Notes: a model not told the origin generated them from the letters alone. A DNA stretch of 64,000 nt from Anaerolineae bacterium (GCA_018432315.1 JAHDLB010000027.1:1-64000); one strand, 5' to 3'; positions 17,820-27,965 are shown, counted from the stretch's first letter. Made by a program: numbers and translations.

Positions 17820-20800
17820 ATGTTTAAAGGTGTAACACCCAAGGTTGACATCAACGCGCTCGAACAGGACCAGCTCGCTTTTTGGCGCGAGCGGGACGTG
17901 TTTCAACGGACGATGGACGAGCGCAAAGGCGGCAGGAACTACGTGTTCTTCGAGGGGCCGCCCACCGCGAACGGTCGCCCCGGCACGCATCACGTGCTGG
18001 CGCGCGCGTTCAAGGATATGTTCCCGCGCTACCACACCATGAACGGCGCGTATGTGCTGCGCAAGGGTGGCTGGGACACGCACGGCCTGCCGGTCGAGAT
18101 CGAGGTCGAGAAGGAGCTTGGCTTCACGCACAAGCACCAGATCGAGGAATACGGCATCGCGAAGTACAACGAGAAGTGCCGCGAGAGCGTCTTTCGCTAC
18201 ATCAAGGAGTGGGAGCGCCTCACCGAGCGGATCGCGTTTTGGGTGGACCTCGACAACGCGTATGTCACCTACACCAACGAGTACATCCAGAGCGTCTGGT
18301 GGATTCTGCGCCAGTTCTGGGACAAAGGGCTGCTCTACCAGGGCTACAAGGTCGTCCCGTACTGCGCGCGCTGTGGCACGCCGCTGAGCAGCCACGAGGT
18401 TTCGCTGGGCTACGAAGAGGTCGCCGATCCGAGCGTGTTCGTGCGCTTCGCGGTGAAGGACCAGCCGGGCACCTTCTTCCTCGCCTGGACCACCACGCCC
18501 TGGACGTTGCCCGGCAACGCGGCGCTGGCGGTGGGCCGCCGCATGGATTACGTGATGGTCGAAGGGCCGTCCGAGGATGGCAGCGGCACCGAGCGCCTGA
18601 TCCTGGGCAAGCCGCTGCTGGAGAAAGCGCTCAAGCACCCGGAAGCCTACACGGTCGTCCAGGAGATGAAAGGCGAGGAACTGCTGGGGATGCACTACGA
18701 GCCGCTCTACCGGTTCCTGCCGGTCGAGGAGGATTACTCGTACGTGGTGCATGGCGATTTCGTGAGCATGGAAGACGGTTCGGGCATCGTGCACATCGCC
18801 CCGGCGTTCGGCGCGGACGACATGGACGTTGGGCGCGAGCATGGCCTGCCCGTGCTCCAGACCGTCACGCCGGAGGGTACGTTCGTCGAGCAGGTCGATC
18901 TGTGGCCCGGCATGTGGGTGAAAGACGCCGACCCGCTGATCAAGCAGGACCTGCAGGCGCGCGGGCTGCTCTACAAGGCCGAAGACTACGTCCACAACTA
19001 CCCGTTCTGTTGGCGCTGCCACACGCCGCTGTTGTATTACGCGCGCGAGACGTGGTACATCGAGTCGACCCGCTACCGCGACAAGATGATCGAGCTTAAC
19101 CAGACGATCAACTGGGTGCCGGAGCACATCAAGAACGGGCGGTTCGGCAACTGGCTGGAAGAGCTGCGCGACTGGGCGCTGGGGCGCGAGCGCTACTGGG
19201 GCACGCCGCTGCCGGTGTGGGTCTGCGAGAATCCGGACTGCCAGCACATGCATTGCGTCGGCAGCGTGGCCGAGCTGGAAGAACTGAGCGGTCAGGACCT
19301 CGCCGAGCTGGACCTGCACCGTCCGTACGTGGACGAAGTGACGTTTGCCTGCCCGCAGTGCAATAGCACGATGCGCCGCGTGCCGGAGTTGATCGACGTG
19401 TGGTTCGACAGCGGCGCGATGGGCGTCGCTCAGTGGGGCTACCCGTTCAAGAATCAGGAGATGTTCGAGCAGCAGTTCCCCGCCGATTACATCTGCGAGG
19501 CGGTGGACCAGACGCGCGGCTGGTTCTTCAGTCAGCACGCCATCGCGTCGATGCTGTTCGAGAGCGTCAACTTCAAGAACTGCATCAGCCTGGGGCACAT
19601 CCTGGACGACAAGGGGCGCAAGATGTCCAAGAGCCTGGGCAACATCGTCGAGCCGTGGAGCGTGCTGGACGCCTACGGCGCGGACGCGTTCCGCTGGTAC
19701 ATGTACACGGCAGGCCCGCCCGGCGAGCCGCGCCGCTTTTCGGTCGAGCTGGTGGGCGAGGTCGTCCGCAACTTTTACCTGACGCTGTGGAACGTCTACA
19801 GCTTCTTCGTGACGTATGCCAACATCGACGGGTTCGATCCGGCGGCGGACGCGGTGCCGGTTGCCGAGCGCGATCTGCTCGACCGGTGGATCCTGAGCGA
19901 GCTGCACAGCCTGGTCCGCGACGTGACCCAGGCGTATGAGACGTATGACGCGCCCGGCGCGACGCGGCCCATCGAGACGTTCGTCGACCGGCTGAGCAAC
20001 TGGTACCTGCGCCGGTCGCGCCGCCGCTTCTGGAAGTCCGGGAGCGACGTCGACAAGATGGCCGCCTACCAGACGCTCTACGAATGCCTGGTGACGGTCT
20101 CCAGGCTGCTGGCGCCGTCCATGCCGTTCCTGTCCGAGGCGATGTACCGCAACCTGGTGGTGAGCGGCGACGCGAACGCGCCGGAGAGCGTGCATCTGGC
20201 GCTGTGGCCGGCCTACGACGAGGCGCTAATCGACCAGAAAGTGATGGACGACATGCGGCTGGCGCAAAAACTCGTTAGCCTGGGCCACGCCGCCCGCAAC
20301 AGCGCGAACCTCAAAGTCCGGCAGCCGCTGGCCGAGGGGTTGTTCGTGGTGCGCTATCCCGCCGAAAAGCCGGTCGTTGAGGCGCTGGCGGGGACCATCG
20401 CCGAGGAACTCAACATCAAGGCGGTGCGGCTCGCGGATTCCGCCGAGGAGATGGTGTCGTACAGCCTGAACCCGCTGCCCCAGGTGCTGGGCCGGGCGCT
20501 GAAGGGCGACTTCCCGAAGGTGCAGAAGGCGCTGCGCGAGGGCGAACCGACGGACGTGGATCGCTGGGCGAAGGCGCTGCTGGCCGGCGAAGCGATCACC
20601 GTCCAGGTGGACGGGACGAGTTACACCGTGACGCCGGACCAGTGCGAGGTCGTCCAGTCGGCGGCGGAAGGTTACGCCGTGGCCGAGGATTACGGGTACG
20701 TGGCCGCGCTGGCGACGGCGCTGACGCCCGATCTGGTGCGCGAAGGGCTGGCGCGCGAGTTCATCCGCCGCGTGCAGACGCTGCGCAAAGAGGCCGACTT

Positions 20801-20999
20801 CGACATCACCGACCGGATTACGGTCACCTACTGGGCCACCGACACGCTGCGCGAGGCGGTGCAGTCGTCCGCCGAGCTGATCCAGCGCGAGACGCTGGCC
20901 GACTCGCTGGTCGAAGGCGCGCCGGCTGATGGCGCGCACAGCGGCGAGTTCAGCTTCGACGACGAAAGCGTGACGATCGGCGTGGCGCGCGTCGTGTAA
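17820..20999 (+). CDS. ileS: Isoleucyl-tRNA synthetase, type 2, with GXHH signature
   Basis: The 1059-residue enzyme charges tRNA-Ile. The first class I signature is GTHH at residues 55-58 (PTANGRPGTHHVLAR) in place of the usual HxGH, and KMSKS is at residues 601-605. The editing domain (about 190-400) includes TTTPWTLPGNAAL. A Cys cluster with CPQC lies near 510-525. The long C-terminal anticodon-binding region marks IleRS type 2, the eukaryote-like, mupirocin-tolerant class. The GXHH swap is known from a subset of type 2 enzymes with very high mupirocin resistance. The ATG at 17820 has a perfect AGGAGG site. No independent T-box precedes it, and the isoleucine T-box 2.65 kb upstream is its likely control. 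Confidence 0.96.
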   Translation: MFKGVTPKVDINALEQDQLAFWRERDVFQRTMDERKGGRNYVFFEGPPTANGRPGTHHVLARAFKDMFPRYHTMNGAYVLRKGGWDTHGLPVEIEVEKELGFTHKHQIEEYGIAKYNEKCRESVFRYIKEWERLTERIAFWVDLDNAYVTYTNEYIQSVWWILRQFWDKGLLYQGYKVVPYCARCGTPLSSHEVSLGYEEVADPSVFVRFAVKDQPGTFFLAWTTTPWTLPGNAALAVGRRMDYVMVEGPSEDGSGTERLILGKPLLEKALKHPEAYTVVQEMKGEELLGMHYEPLYRFLPVEEDYSYVVHGDFVSMEDGSGIVHIAPAFGADDMDVGREHGLPVLQTVTPEGTFVEQVDLWPGMWVKDADPLIKQDLQARGLLYKAEDYVHNYPFCWRCHTPLLYYARETWYIESTRYRDKMIELNQTINWVPEHIKNGRFGNWLEELRDWALGRERYWGTPLPVWVCENPDCQHMHCVGSVAELEELSGQDLAELDLHRPYVDEVTFACPQCNSTMRRVPELIDVWFDSGAMGVAQWGYPFKNQEMFEQQFPADYICEAVDQTRGWFFSQHAIASMLFESVNFKNCISLGHILDDKGRKMSKSLGNIVEPWSVLDAYGADAFRWYMYTAGPPGEPRRFSVELVGEVVRNFYLTLWNVYSFFVTYANIDGFDPAADAVPVAERDLLDRWILSELHSLVRDVTQAYETYDAPGATRPIETFVDRLSNWYLRRSRRRFWKSGSDVDKMAAYQTLYECLVTVSRLLAPSMPFLSEAMYRNLVVSGDANAPESVHLALWPAYDEALIDQKVMDDMRLAQKLVSLGHAARNSANLKVRQPLAEGLFVVRYPAEKPVVEALAGTIAEELNIKAVRLADSAEEMVSYSLNPLPQVLGRALKGDFPKVQKALREGEPTDVDRWAKALLAGEAITVQVDGTSYTVTPDQCEVVQSAAEGYAVAEDYGYVAALATALTPDLVREGLAREFIRRVQTLRKEADFDITDRITVTYWATDTLREAVQSSAELIQRETLADSLVEGAPADGAHSGEFSFDDESVTIGVARVV

Positions 21000-21004
21000 C
21001 CGGG

Positions 21005-21039
21005 CCGGGGCGGGGCGCTGTGCTCCGCCCCGGAATTTT
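21005..21039 (+). terminator. Terminator after ileS
   Basis: CCGGGGCGG (21005-21013) pairs with CCGCCCCGG (21025-21033) and is followed by AATTTT. It overlaps the -35 of the next promoter by two bases. Confidence 0.8.
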
Positions 21040-21066
21040 GCCCGGTACCATCCCGTTGGCTACAAT
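21038..21066 (+). promoter_or_regulatory. Promoter of the DksA-like gene and lspA
   Basis: TTGCCC (21038-21043) and TACAAT (21061-21066) are spaced by 17 bases, 25 bases ahead of the start codon. Confidence 0.6.
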
Positions 21067-21090
21067 CAACACCCGTTCTGACACTGATGG

Positions 21091-21465
21091 ATGAGCGCTA
21101 TCGCGATGACGACCACCAAAGCCGAACTCTATGGTGTGCTGCTCGACATGCGGGAAACGTACCGCGCCAAGCTCGAGCAGCTCGAAAATTCCAAGCAGAT
21201 TGATGCCCCTGGGACGGGCTACTCCAACCACCAGGCGGATGATGCGACGATGGTGTACGACCAGACCGTCGATGCTTCGACCTTCAACAGCGTAAAAAAC
21301 CGGCTGCGCCAGATCGAGGAGTCCATCGCCCGCCACGAAGCGGGCACGTATGGGATCTGCGAGAACTGCGGGAACGAGATCGACATCGCCCGCCTTGAAG
21401 CGCTGCCGTACACGTCGCTGTGCATGCGCTGCGCCGAAGTCCGCGACTATCGCGCCGGGATGTGA
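21091..21465 (+). CDS. DksA/TraR family C4 zinc-finger protein
   Basis: The 124-residue protein has a helical hairpin (residues about 5-85, RETYRAKLEQLENSK ... RLRQIEESIARHEAG) and a C-terminal C4 zinc finger: CENC, 17 intervening residues, then CMRC. This is the DksA/TraR fold that enters the RNA polymerase secondary channel. The tip acidic pair (DD at about 50-51 in HQADDATM) is present. Size and motif fit the YteA/TraR group more than E. coli DksA. An alternative start lies at 21106. It overlaps or abuts lspA, so the two are probably cotranscribed. Confidence 0.87.
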   Translation: MSAIAMTTTKAELYGVLLDMRETYRAKLEQLENSKQIDAPGTGYSNHQADDATMVYDQTVDASTFNSVKNRLRQIEESIARHEAGTYGICENCGNEIDIARLEALPYTSLCMRCAEVRDYRAGM

Positions 21466-21467
21466 CG

Positions 21468-22052
21468 GTGACTTCACCCCAGCCACAGACCGGGCAGCCC
21501 TCCGCCCGGCCCGCGCGCCTCATCGACTGGCTGCTGTTGATCGCCGTGACCGGGCTGGTGATTCTGGCCGACCAGCTCACCAAGCGATATGTCGCCGCGC
21601 ACCTGTCGCCCGGCGAATCGTGGATGCCGCTGGACGCGATCGAGCCGGTGTTTCGCTTCACGCACGTGCGCAATACGGGCGCTGCATTCGGCATCTTCCC
21701 GGGGGGCAGCAGCGTCTTCCTGATCATCGCGGTGATCGTGTCGGGGATTATCGTCTTCTACTATCGCCAGCTTCCGCACCACGCGATCCTCCTGCGGCTG
21801 GCGCTGGGCTTGCAGCTTGGCGGCGCGCTGGGCAACGTGATCGATCGGGTGCGGCAGGGCTACGTGGTCGATTTCCTGCACGTCGAATACTGGCCGGTGT
21901 TCAACGTGGCCGATAGCTGCATCGTGGTCGGTGTGGCGCTGCTGGCGCTGCAAATCCTGCTCGAGGAGCGGCGGTTGGCCCGCGATCAGGAGGGGGCCGG
22001 CGAGGATGCCGCGCCCGCCGATTCGCCGGAGAAGAACGCGTTTTCCGGCTGA
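21468..22052 (+). CDS. lspA: Lipoprotein signal peptidase (signal peptidase II)
   Basis: The 194-residue membrane aspartyl protease has four hydrophobic segments and the LspA motifs RNTGAAFG, GNVIDRVRQGYVVDF (catalytic Asp near 126) and FNVADSCI (second Asp near 149). It cleaves the signal peptide of diacylglyceryl-modified prolipoproteins in the membrane. A likely client in this window is the lipobox-bearing diheme cytochrome at 47.7 kb. The start is taken as GTG 21468, two bases after the preceding stop; GTG 21462 is also possible. The N-terminal 20 residues and the charged C-terminal 30 residues are extensions without similarity. Confidence 0.93.
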   Translation: MTSPQPQTGQPSARPARLIDWLLLIAVTGLVILADQLTKRYVAAHLSPGESWMPLDAIEPVFRFTHVRNTGAAFGIFPGGSSVFLIIAVIVSGIIVFYYRQLPHHAILLRLALGLQLGGALGNVIDRVRQGYVVDFLHVEYWPVFNVADSCIVVGVALLALQILLEERRLARDQEGAGEDAAPADSPEKNAFSG

Positions 22053-22085
22053 GCCAGCCCGCGAGCGCATCATCCCCAAAAAGAC

Positions 22086-22118
22086 ACAGGCAGGCGGATC
22101 ATCCACCTGCCTGTTTCG
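22086..22118 (+). terminator. Terminator between lspA and the aldo/keto reductase
   Basis: ACAGGCAGG (22086-22094) pairs with CCTGCCTGT (22106-22114), followed by TTCGTT. An AAAAAG run precedes it on the plus strand (22077-22082), so it can serve both convergent genes. Confidence 0.7.
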
Positions 22119-22135
22119 TTGGGTGCGAAGGCTGG

Positions 22136-23107
22136 CTACCAGGCGTAAGCCTCGGGGGCCGCGCCGCCGGGGCCGGGCCAGATTTCGTCGAGCCGGGCGA
22201 GCTGCTCGTCGGAGAGGGCGATTTCCAGGGCGCGCAGGCTGCCGGTGAGCTGGTCCATGGTGCGCGGGCCGATGATCGGCGCGGTGACCGCCGGCTGGTG
22301 GAGCAGCCACGCCAGCGCCACGTCGGCGGGCGTCTCGCCGATGTCCTGGCAGAAGCTCTCGTACTGCTCCAGCTTGGCGCGGTTCTCCTCGATGCGCTGC
22401 TGCGTGCGCTCCTCGGTGCGGCGGCCCTCCTGCGCTTTTTGCAGCGCGCCGCCGAGCATCCCACCCGCCAGCGGGCTCCACGGGATCAGCCCCAGGCCGT
22501 ATTCCTGGCAGGCGGGGATCACTTCCAGCTCGACGGTCCGTGCCGACAGGTTGTACAGGCTCTGCTCCGAAACCAGGCCCATGAAATGTCGCTGGGCGGC
22601 GATGCTGTTGGCCTGGGCGATGTGCCAGCCCGCGAAGTTGCTGCTGCCGACGTAGATCACCTTGCCCTCGCGAACCAGTTGTTCCATCGCCTGCCAGATC
22701 TCTTCCCACGGCGTATCGCGGTCGATGTGGTGCATCTGGTACAGGTCGATGTAGTCGGTCTGCAGGCGGCGCAGGCTCGCCTCGCACGCCAGCTTGATGT
22801 GCCGCGCCGACAGCCGGGATTCGTTGGGCCAATCGCCCATCCCGCCGTAGACTTTGGTCGCGATTACCACTTTCTCGCGGCGCCCGCCGCCCTGGGCGAA
22901 CCACCGCCCGACGATGCTCTCGGTGATACCTTCGCCTCGTTTGCCGCCGTAGACATTGGCCGAGTCGAAGAAGTTGATGCCCAGGTCAAGGGCTTTGTCC
23001 ATGATCGCAAAACTATCTTGCTCGCTCGTCCTGGGGCCGAAATTCATCGTGCCCAGGCACAACCGGCTGACCTGTAACCCTGTCCGTCCAAGGTGAGTGT
23101 ATTGCAT
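22136..23107 (-). CDS. Aldo/keto reductase
   Basis: The 323-residue TIM-barrel oxidoreductase reduces aldehydes or ketones with NADPH. The catalytic tetrad is visible: Asp in FFDSANVYG with Tyr four residues later, Lys in KVVIATKVYG and His in YQMHHID. The NADP-binding end has APIIGPRTMDQL. It resembles the YajO/IolS/YghZ (AKR11-12) group of soluble bacterial members rather than a dedicated biosynthetic enzyme. The ATG at 23107 has a CAAGGAG binding site. The natural substrate is not deducible. It is monocistronic and converges with lspA. Confidence 0.93.
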   Translation of the reverse strand: MQYTHLGRTGLQVSRLCLGTMNFGPRTSEQDSFAIMDKALDLGINFFDSANVYGGKRGEGITESIVGRWFAQGGGRREKVVIATKVYGGMGDWPNESRLSARHIKLACEASLRRLQTDYIDLYQMHHIDRDTPWEEIWQAMEQLVREGKVIYVGSSNFAGWHIAQANSIAAQRHFMGLVSEQSLYNLSARTVELEVIPACQEYGLGLIPWSPLAGGMLGGALQKAQEGRRTEERTQQRIEENRAKLEQYESFCQDIGETPADVALAWLLHQPAVTAPIIGPRTMDQLTGSLRALEIALSDEQLARLDEIWPGPGGAAPEAYAW

Positions 23108-23319
23108 CAGAATCTCCTTGTGATGTGCTGCAAATGTGTTGTAACAGGTGGTGTGACTTCGTAGATCGATCGCGGTGCGCACCACTCAGATTATGCCAGC
23201 AACCGCCGTGAACGGCTAGCGCGCCGAGCTGGCGGGGGCGCGGCTGCCCTTTTCGCGAGGGTGATGATAGAATAACCGCGCGTAGAGTGTTACTGCCTAT
23301 TGGATTTTGGGAGAGTGCT

Positions 23320-24969
<1,650 letters not shown>

Positions 24970-24977
24970 ACGGCGGC

Positions 24978-25006
24978 TTGGACGATGCGCCGCGCCGATC
25001 TATACT
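24978..25006 (+). promoter_or_regulatory. Promoter of the roadblock gene
   Basis: TTGGAC (24978-24983) and TATACT (25001-25006) are 17 bases apart, 33 bases before the start codon. Confidence 0.6.
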
Positions 25007-25038
25007 GAGAGGCGTGTTTGCGCTGCGGGGAGTAGCAC

Positions 25039-25440
25039 ATGGTTAGAGAGTATCGTAGTGAAACGCTGGAGCGTACGCTGAGAACTCTTCATACGGCGGT
25101 GCCGGGCATCATCGCGGCGGTGATCGTGAATTACGACGGCCTGCTGGTGTCGGCCTATCCGCCGGGGAACGACGATGCCTACCAGGACAACCCCACCAGC
25201 AGCCCTCAGGTCGCGGCCATGTCGGCCACGTTGATCGGGCTGGCCGAGCGCACGCTGCGGCGGCTGGCGCAGGGCGACCTACGGCGGGTGCTGATCGAGG
25301 GTGAGGACGGAGTCATGATCGTCTACCCCGCCGGGCGCGCGGCGCTGGCCGTGCTGGTGGCAAACGACGTGAAAATGGGGCAGGTGCTCTACGCGGCGGC
25401 CCGCGCCCGCAACGACGTGATCAAAATTCTGGGGGGTTGA
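25039..25440 (+). CDS. Roadblock/LC7 domain protein
   Basis: The 133-residue protein is one roadblock/LC7 domain: a central strand with GIIAAVIVNYDGLLVSAY, a helix in AAMSATLIGLAERTLRRL, and the edge strands RRVLIEGEDGVMIVYP and ALAVLVAND. Bacterial members such as MglB regulate small Ras-like GTPases in polarity and motility or act as scaffold dimers. No MglA-like GTPase is adjacent. It has its own promoter and a strong terminator. It converges on the FHA protein, also a signalling adaptor, which is suggestive but not proof of a shared pathway. Confidence 0.85.
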   Translation: MVREYRSETLERTLRTLHTAVPGIIAAVIVNYDGLLVSAYPPGNDDAYQDNPTSSPQVAAMSATLIGLAERTLRRLAQGDLRRVLIEGEDGVMIVYPAGRAALAVLVANDVKMGQVLYAAARARNDVIKILGG

Positions 25441-25482
25441 CCGGCGCGCCGCACAGCAGGGCTTTTTCGCAACCGTTACGCG

Positions 25483-25512
25483 ACACGACTGACCCGTTCA
25501 GTCGTGTTTTTC
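25483..25512 (+). terminator. Terminator of the roadblock gene
   Basis: ACACGACTGA (25483-25492) and TCAGTCGTGT (25498-25507) form a perfect 10-bp stem with loop CCCGT, followed by TTTTT. The right arm contains the stop codon of the convergent FHA gene. Confidence 0.9.
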
Positions 25513-26775
25513 GTTCGATTCCGGGGGCTGCTCCGGCTCGGACACAGGCTCTGGCGAGCTGTTGGCGCTGGCGGGTTTCTCCGCCGGTGGCTCAGCAGGT
25601 TCAGACGCTGGCGGTTTCGCCTCGTCGGCCTCTGCCGGTTTCGGAAGCTCGCCCGCGGGTTTGGCGCCGGGCGCCAGTTTGGGCGCTGTGGGCGCGGCCT
25701 TGTCTTCCAACAGCTTAGGTTCCTCGGGTGCGGCCTTGGCCTCGTCCGCCGGTTGACCGGCTGGCGGGCTGTCCGGCTTGGCTGCGTCAGGTTCCGGCGG
25801 CGCGGCTGTATCTTTGGCGGGCGCTGCTGCCTGCTTTTCCGGCTCGGCGGGCGCCGCGCTGTCCGCCTTGGCGGGAGCCGCTGGCGGTTTCTCCGCTTCA
25901 GGCTGTGGCGCCTTCGCTGCTTCGGTTTCCGGTTTGGGCGGTTCTGCCCCGGACGGTTTCTCCGGTTCCGGCTCGGCTGGTTTCGCGGCTTCCGCGGGCG
26001 GCGCAGCGGGTTTTTCCGGCTCCGGCCTGGGCGCCCCGTCGAGCGGAGTCGTCGCGGGCTGGGGGCGCTCCGCTGCTGGCGCTGTGGGTTCCGGCGCGGG
26101 TTTCTCCGGCTCCGGCCTGGCTTCATCGGCGGGCTTGGCTGCCTCGGTGTCGAGCTTGGGCGTTTCGCCTGCCGGTTTGACGTCTTCGGGCTCCAGCGGC
26201 ACGGTCGCGGCGGGGGCGCTGGGAGTCGTCACCTGCACGCCTTCGGCCACCTGGAAGAACAGGCGAATGACCATTTGCCCCAGGCGCAGCTCGTCGCCGT
26301 CGTGCAGCCGGTACGGGCGGTGGGCGCTGAGACGCTGGCCGTTCAGAAAGGTGCCGTTGCTGCTGCCCAGGTCCCACAGATCGAGGCTGCGCTCGTCGCC
26401 GAACCGGATGGCTGCGTGTCGCCGGCTGACGCCCATCCGGTAGCCCGCGAAGGGGGTCAGGTCGATGTCGGGCATGGCGCCGGTGGCGGGGTCGCGCCGG
26501 CCAAAAATCGTCTCTGGCTTGGGTTGAAACAGGATCGGCTCGGTGCTGCCTTCGATCTCCAGCCGCAGATACGATCCAAGGGGGAAGGTAGACACCCCCT
26601 GGGGTTTTTCGCCCTGTGGCTGTCTGGTTTCTTCGGCCAGTCTGGTCTGTTCCTCGTTATCGGAGTCCAGGGATTTGGTATCGACGGGCATCTTGCCGAT
26701 CAGGCTCGCGCCGCAGTTTTCGCAAAAGACAATCCCGGCCCGGTTACGGTGACCACAATTAGTGCACTGTTGCAT
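25498..26775 (-). CDS. Zinc-ribbon and FHA domain protein with a long Pro/Ala/Lys/Glu tail
   Basis: The 425-residue protein starts with a zinc ribbon (CTNC at 4-7 and CENC at 19-22). After a linker comes an FHA domain at about residues 70-165, with GRRDPATG, GVSRRHAAIRF and DLGSSNGTFLNGQRL. FHA domains bind phosphothreonine peptides, so it is likely an adaptor in Ser/Thr kinase signalling. The remaining ~245 residues are low complexity, made of Pro, Ala, Glu, Lys and Asp in irregular EKPAA/AKPxE units, probably extended. No membrane helix is seen. The gene diverges from an ECF sigma factor and converges on a roadblock gene. Confidence 0.88.
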   Translation of the reverse strand: MQQCTNCGHRNRAGIVFCENCGASLIGKMPVDTKSLDSDNEEQTRLAEETRQPQGEKPQGVSTFPLGSYLRLEIEGSTEPILFQPKPETIFGRRDPATGAMPDIDLTPFAGYRMGVSRRHAAIRFGDERSLDLWDLGSSNGTFLNGQRLSAHRPYRLHDGDELRLGQMVIRLFFQVAEGVQVTTPSAPAATVPLEPEDVKPAGETPKLDTEAAKPADEARPEPEKPAPEPTAPAAERPQPATTPLDGAPRPEPEKPAAPPAEAAKPAEPEPEKPSGAEPPKPETEAAKAPQPEAEKPPAAPAKADSAAPAEPEKQAAAPAKDTAAPPEPDAAKPDSPPAGQPADEAKAAPEEPKLLEDKAAPTAPKLAPGAKPAGELPKPAEADEAKPPASEPAEPPAEKPASANSSPEPVSEPEQPPESNEKHD

Positions 26776-26877
26776 TCAACACCCCCTGCCACGACGCAGC
26801 ACGCGTTGGTTGGTCCGTGTGATGAACGGCTCGCCGAGAAAACAGATGGTATGAGGCAGTTCCCAAAAGCCTTTACC

Positions 26878-26905
26878 TTGAGTATTTGCCAGAAACCTCT
26901 ATAAT
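26878..26905 (+). promoter_or_regulatory. Candidate promoter of the second ECF sigma gene
   Basis: TTGAGT (26878-26883) and TATAAT (26900-26905) are 16 bases apart. A further TATAAT at 26982-26987, with TTGAAC 19 bases before it, lies closer to the gene. The 241-base gap to the divergent FHA gene is AT-richer than its surroundings and holds no other gene. Confidence 0.5.
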
Positions 26906-27016
26906 CTTAGGACACAATTGTTAGAAATGCCAATCCTCATGCAAACCCAAACAGCTTTGAACCGTCAATTGTTCTTTAAAGTATAATTAATGATCCGGCC
27001 AAGGAGCGAGCTATTC

Positions 27017-27610
27017 ATGTCCGATGTAGACCTGACCCCGTCCGATAGTGAATTAATCCAACGTTTGCGCGAGTCCGATCTGGACGCATTGGGAGTACTG
27101 TTCGAGCGATACCGTGCCCGTGTCTTCCGGACGGCGTTGATTATCGTGCACGACCCGGCTGCGGCTGAAGATATTTTACAGGACTGTTTTTTGAAGGTGT
27201 ATGCCCATGCTGACCGGATCGACACCGACCGCCCGCTGGTGCCCTGGCTGTACCGCGTGACGGTCAACCTGAGCTATACGTGGCTTTCGCGCGGGCGCGG
27301 GCGCCGGACCCCGCTCGACAAAGTCGTCGACCGGCTGGTCAGCCCGATGCGCCAGGCTCCCGATCAGCTCACCGAGCAGATCGAGCTGCGCACGAAAGTC
27401 CGCGATGCGATCAACTCGTTGAGCATCGATCAGCGGGTCGTGATCGTGCTGTATTATTTGAACGGCCTGAACCTTCAGGACATCGCCGAGATTCTCGATC
27501 TTCCGGTTGGAACGGTGAAGTCGCGCCTGTATTACGCGCGCGAAAACCTGCGCGCCAAACTCGGTCCGAATATGATCTGGCTTCCTGAGGCTGCTCATGG
27601 ATATGTGTAG
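27017..27610 (+). CDS. ECF-type RNA polymerase sigma factor
   Basis: The 197-residue protein has region 2 (residues about 15-90; LDALGVLFERYRARVFRTA, AAEDILQDCFLKVYAHAD, VPWLYRVTVNLSYTW). Region 4 follows (about 125-180; SLSIDQRVVIVLYYLNGLNLQDIAEILDLP). There is no region 3. The ATG at 27017 has an AAGGAG binding site. The stop codon overlaps the start of the next gene by 14 bases, so the two are translationally coupled. No zinc-type anti-sigma factor is next to it, unlike the sigma factor at 31.2 kb. Confidence 0.92.
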   Translation: MSDVDLTPSDSELIQRLRESDLDALGVLFERYRARVFRTALIIVHDPAAAEDILQDCFLKVYAHADRIDTDRPLVPWLYRVTVNLSYTWLSRGRGRRTPLDKVVDRLVSPMRQAPDQLTEQIELRTKVRDAINSLSIDQRVVIVLYYLNGLNLQDIAEILDLPVGTVKSRLYYARENLRAKLGPNMIWLPEAAHGYV

Positions 27611-27965
27611 ATGGTTACGCGGGCTCGCCGGGCCGCGGAATGCCCCGGTCGAGCGTGATCCCCTGCTAGACGTTCAGATCCGCGAGGCGCTGGCGGATTA
27701 TGCGCTGGTGCAGCCCCCGGCAGGGGCGTGGGACCGGCTGGTCAAGACGATCACCGAGCGCGGCCTGATCAGAGGGTATGGCATGTGGGTGCTCGACGAG
27801 CCGCTGCGCGACCCGCCGGACGCGCCGCCCACGTGGCTGAACGGGCACCAGTACCGCCGCGCCGAGCGCCTGTACGACAATCGCCACGGCAGCGCACTCT
27901 ACCGCGCGCGCGAAGCGGTGATCAGCAATCTGTTTCCCACATTTCCGATGCTCGTCAATCTCTAA
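27597..27965 (+). CDS. Small soluble protein coupled to the ECF sigma gene, family unknown
   Basis: The 122-residue protein has no membrane helix or signal peptide. Residues about 20-55 (VERDPLLDVQIREALADYAL, then AGAWDRLVKTI) form a helical segment. The C-terminal half is rich in Trp, Tyr, Arg and Asp. It overlaps the sigma gene by 14 bases, and GAGG lies seven bases before its ATG. The position suggests a regulator or partner of the sigma factor, but no domain was recognised. ATG 27603 is an alternative start. Confidence 0.7.
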   Translation: MDMCRWLRGLAGPRNAPVERDPLLDVQIREALADYALVQPPAGAWDRLVKTITERGLIRGYGMWVLDEPLRDPPDAPPTWLNGHQYRRAERLYDNRHGSALYRAREAVISNLFPTFPMLVNL

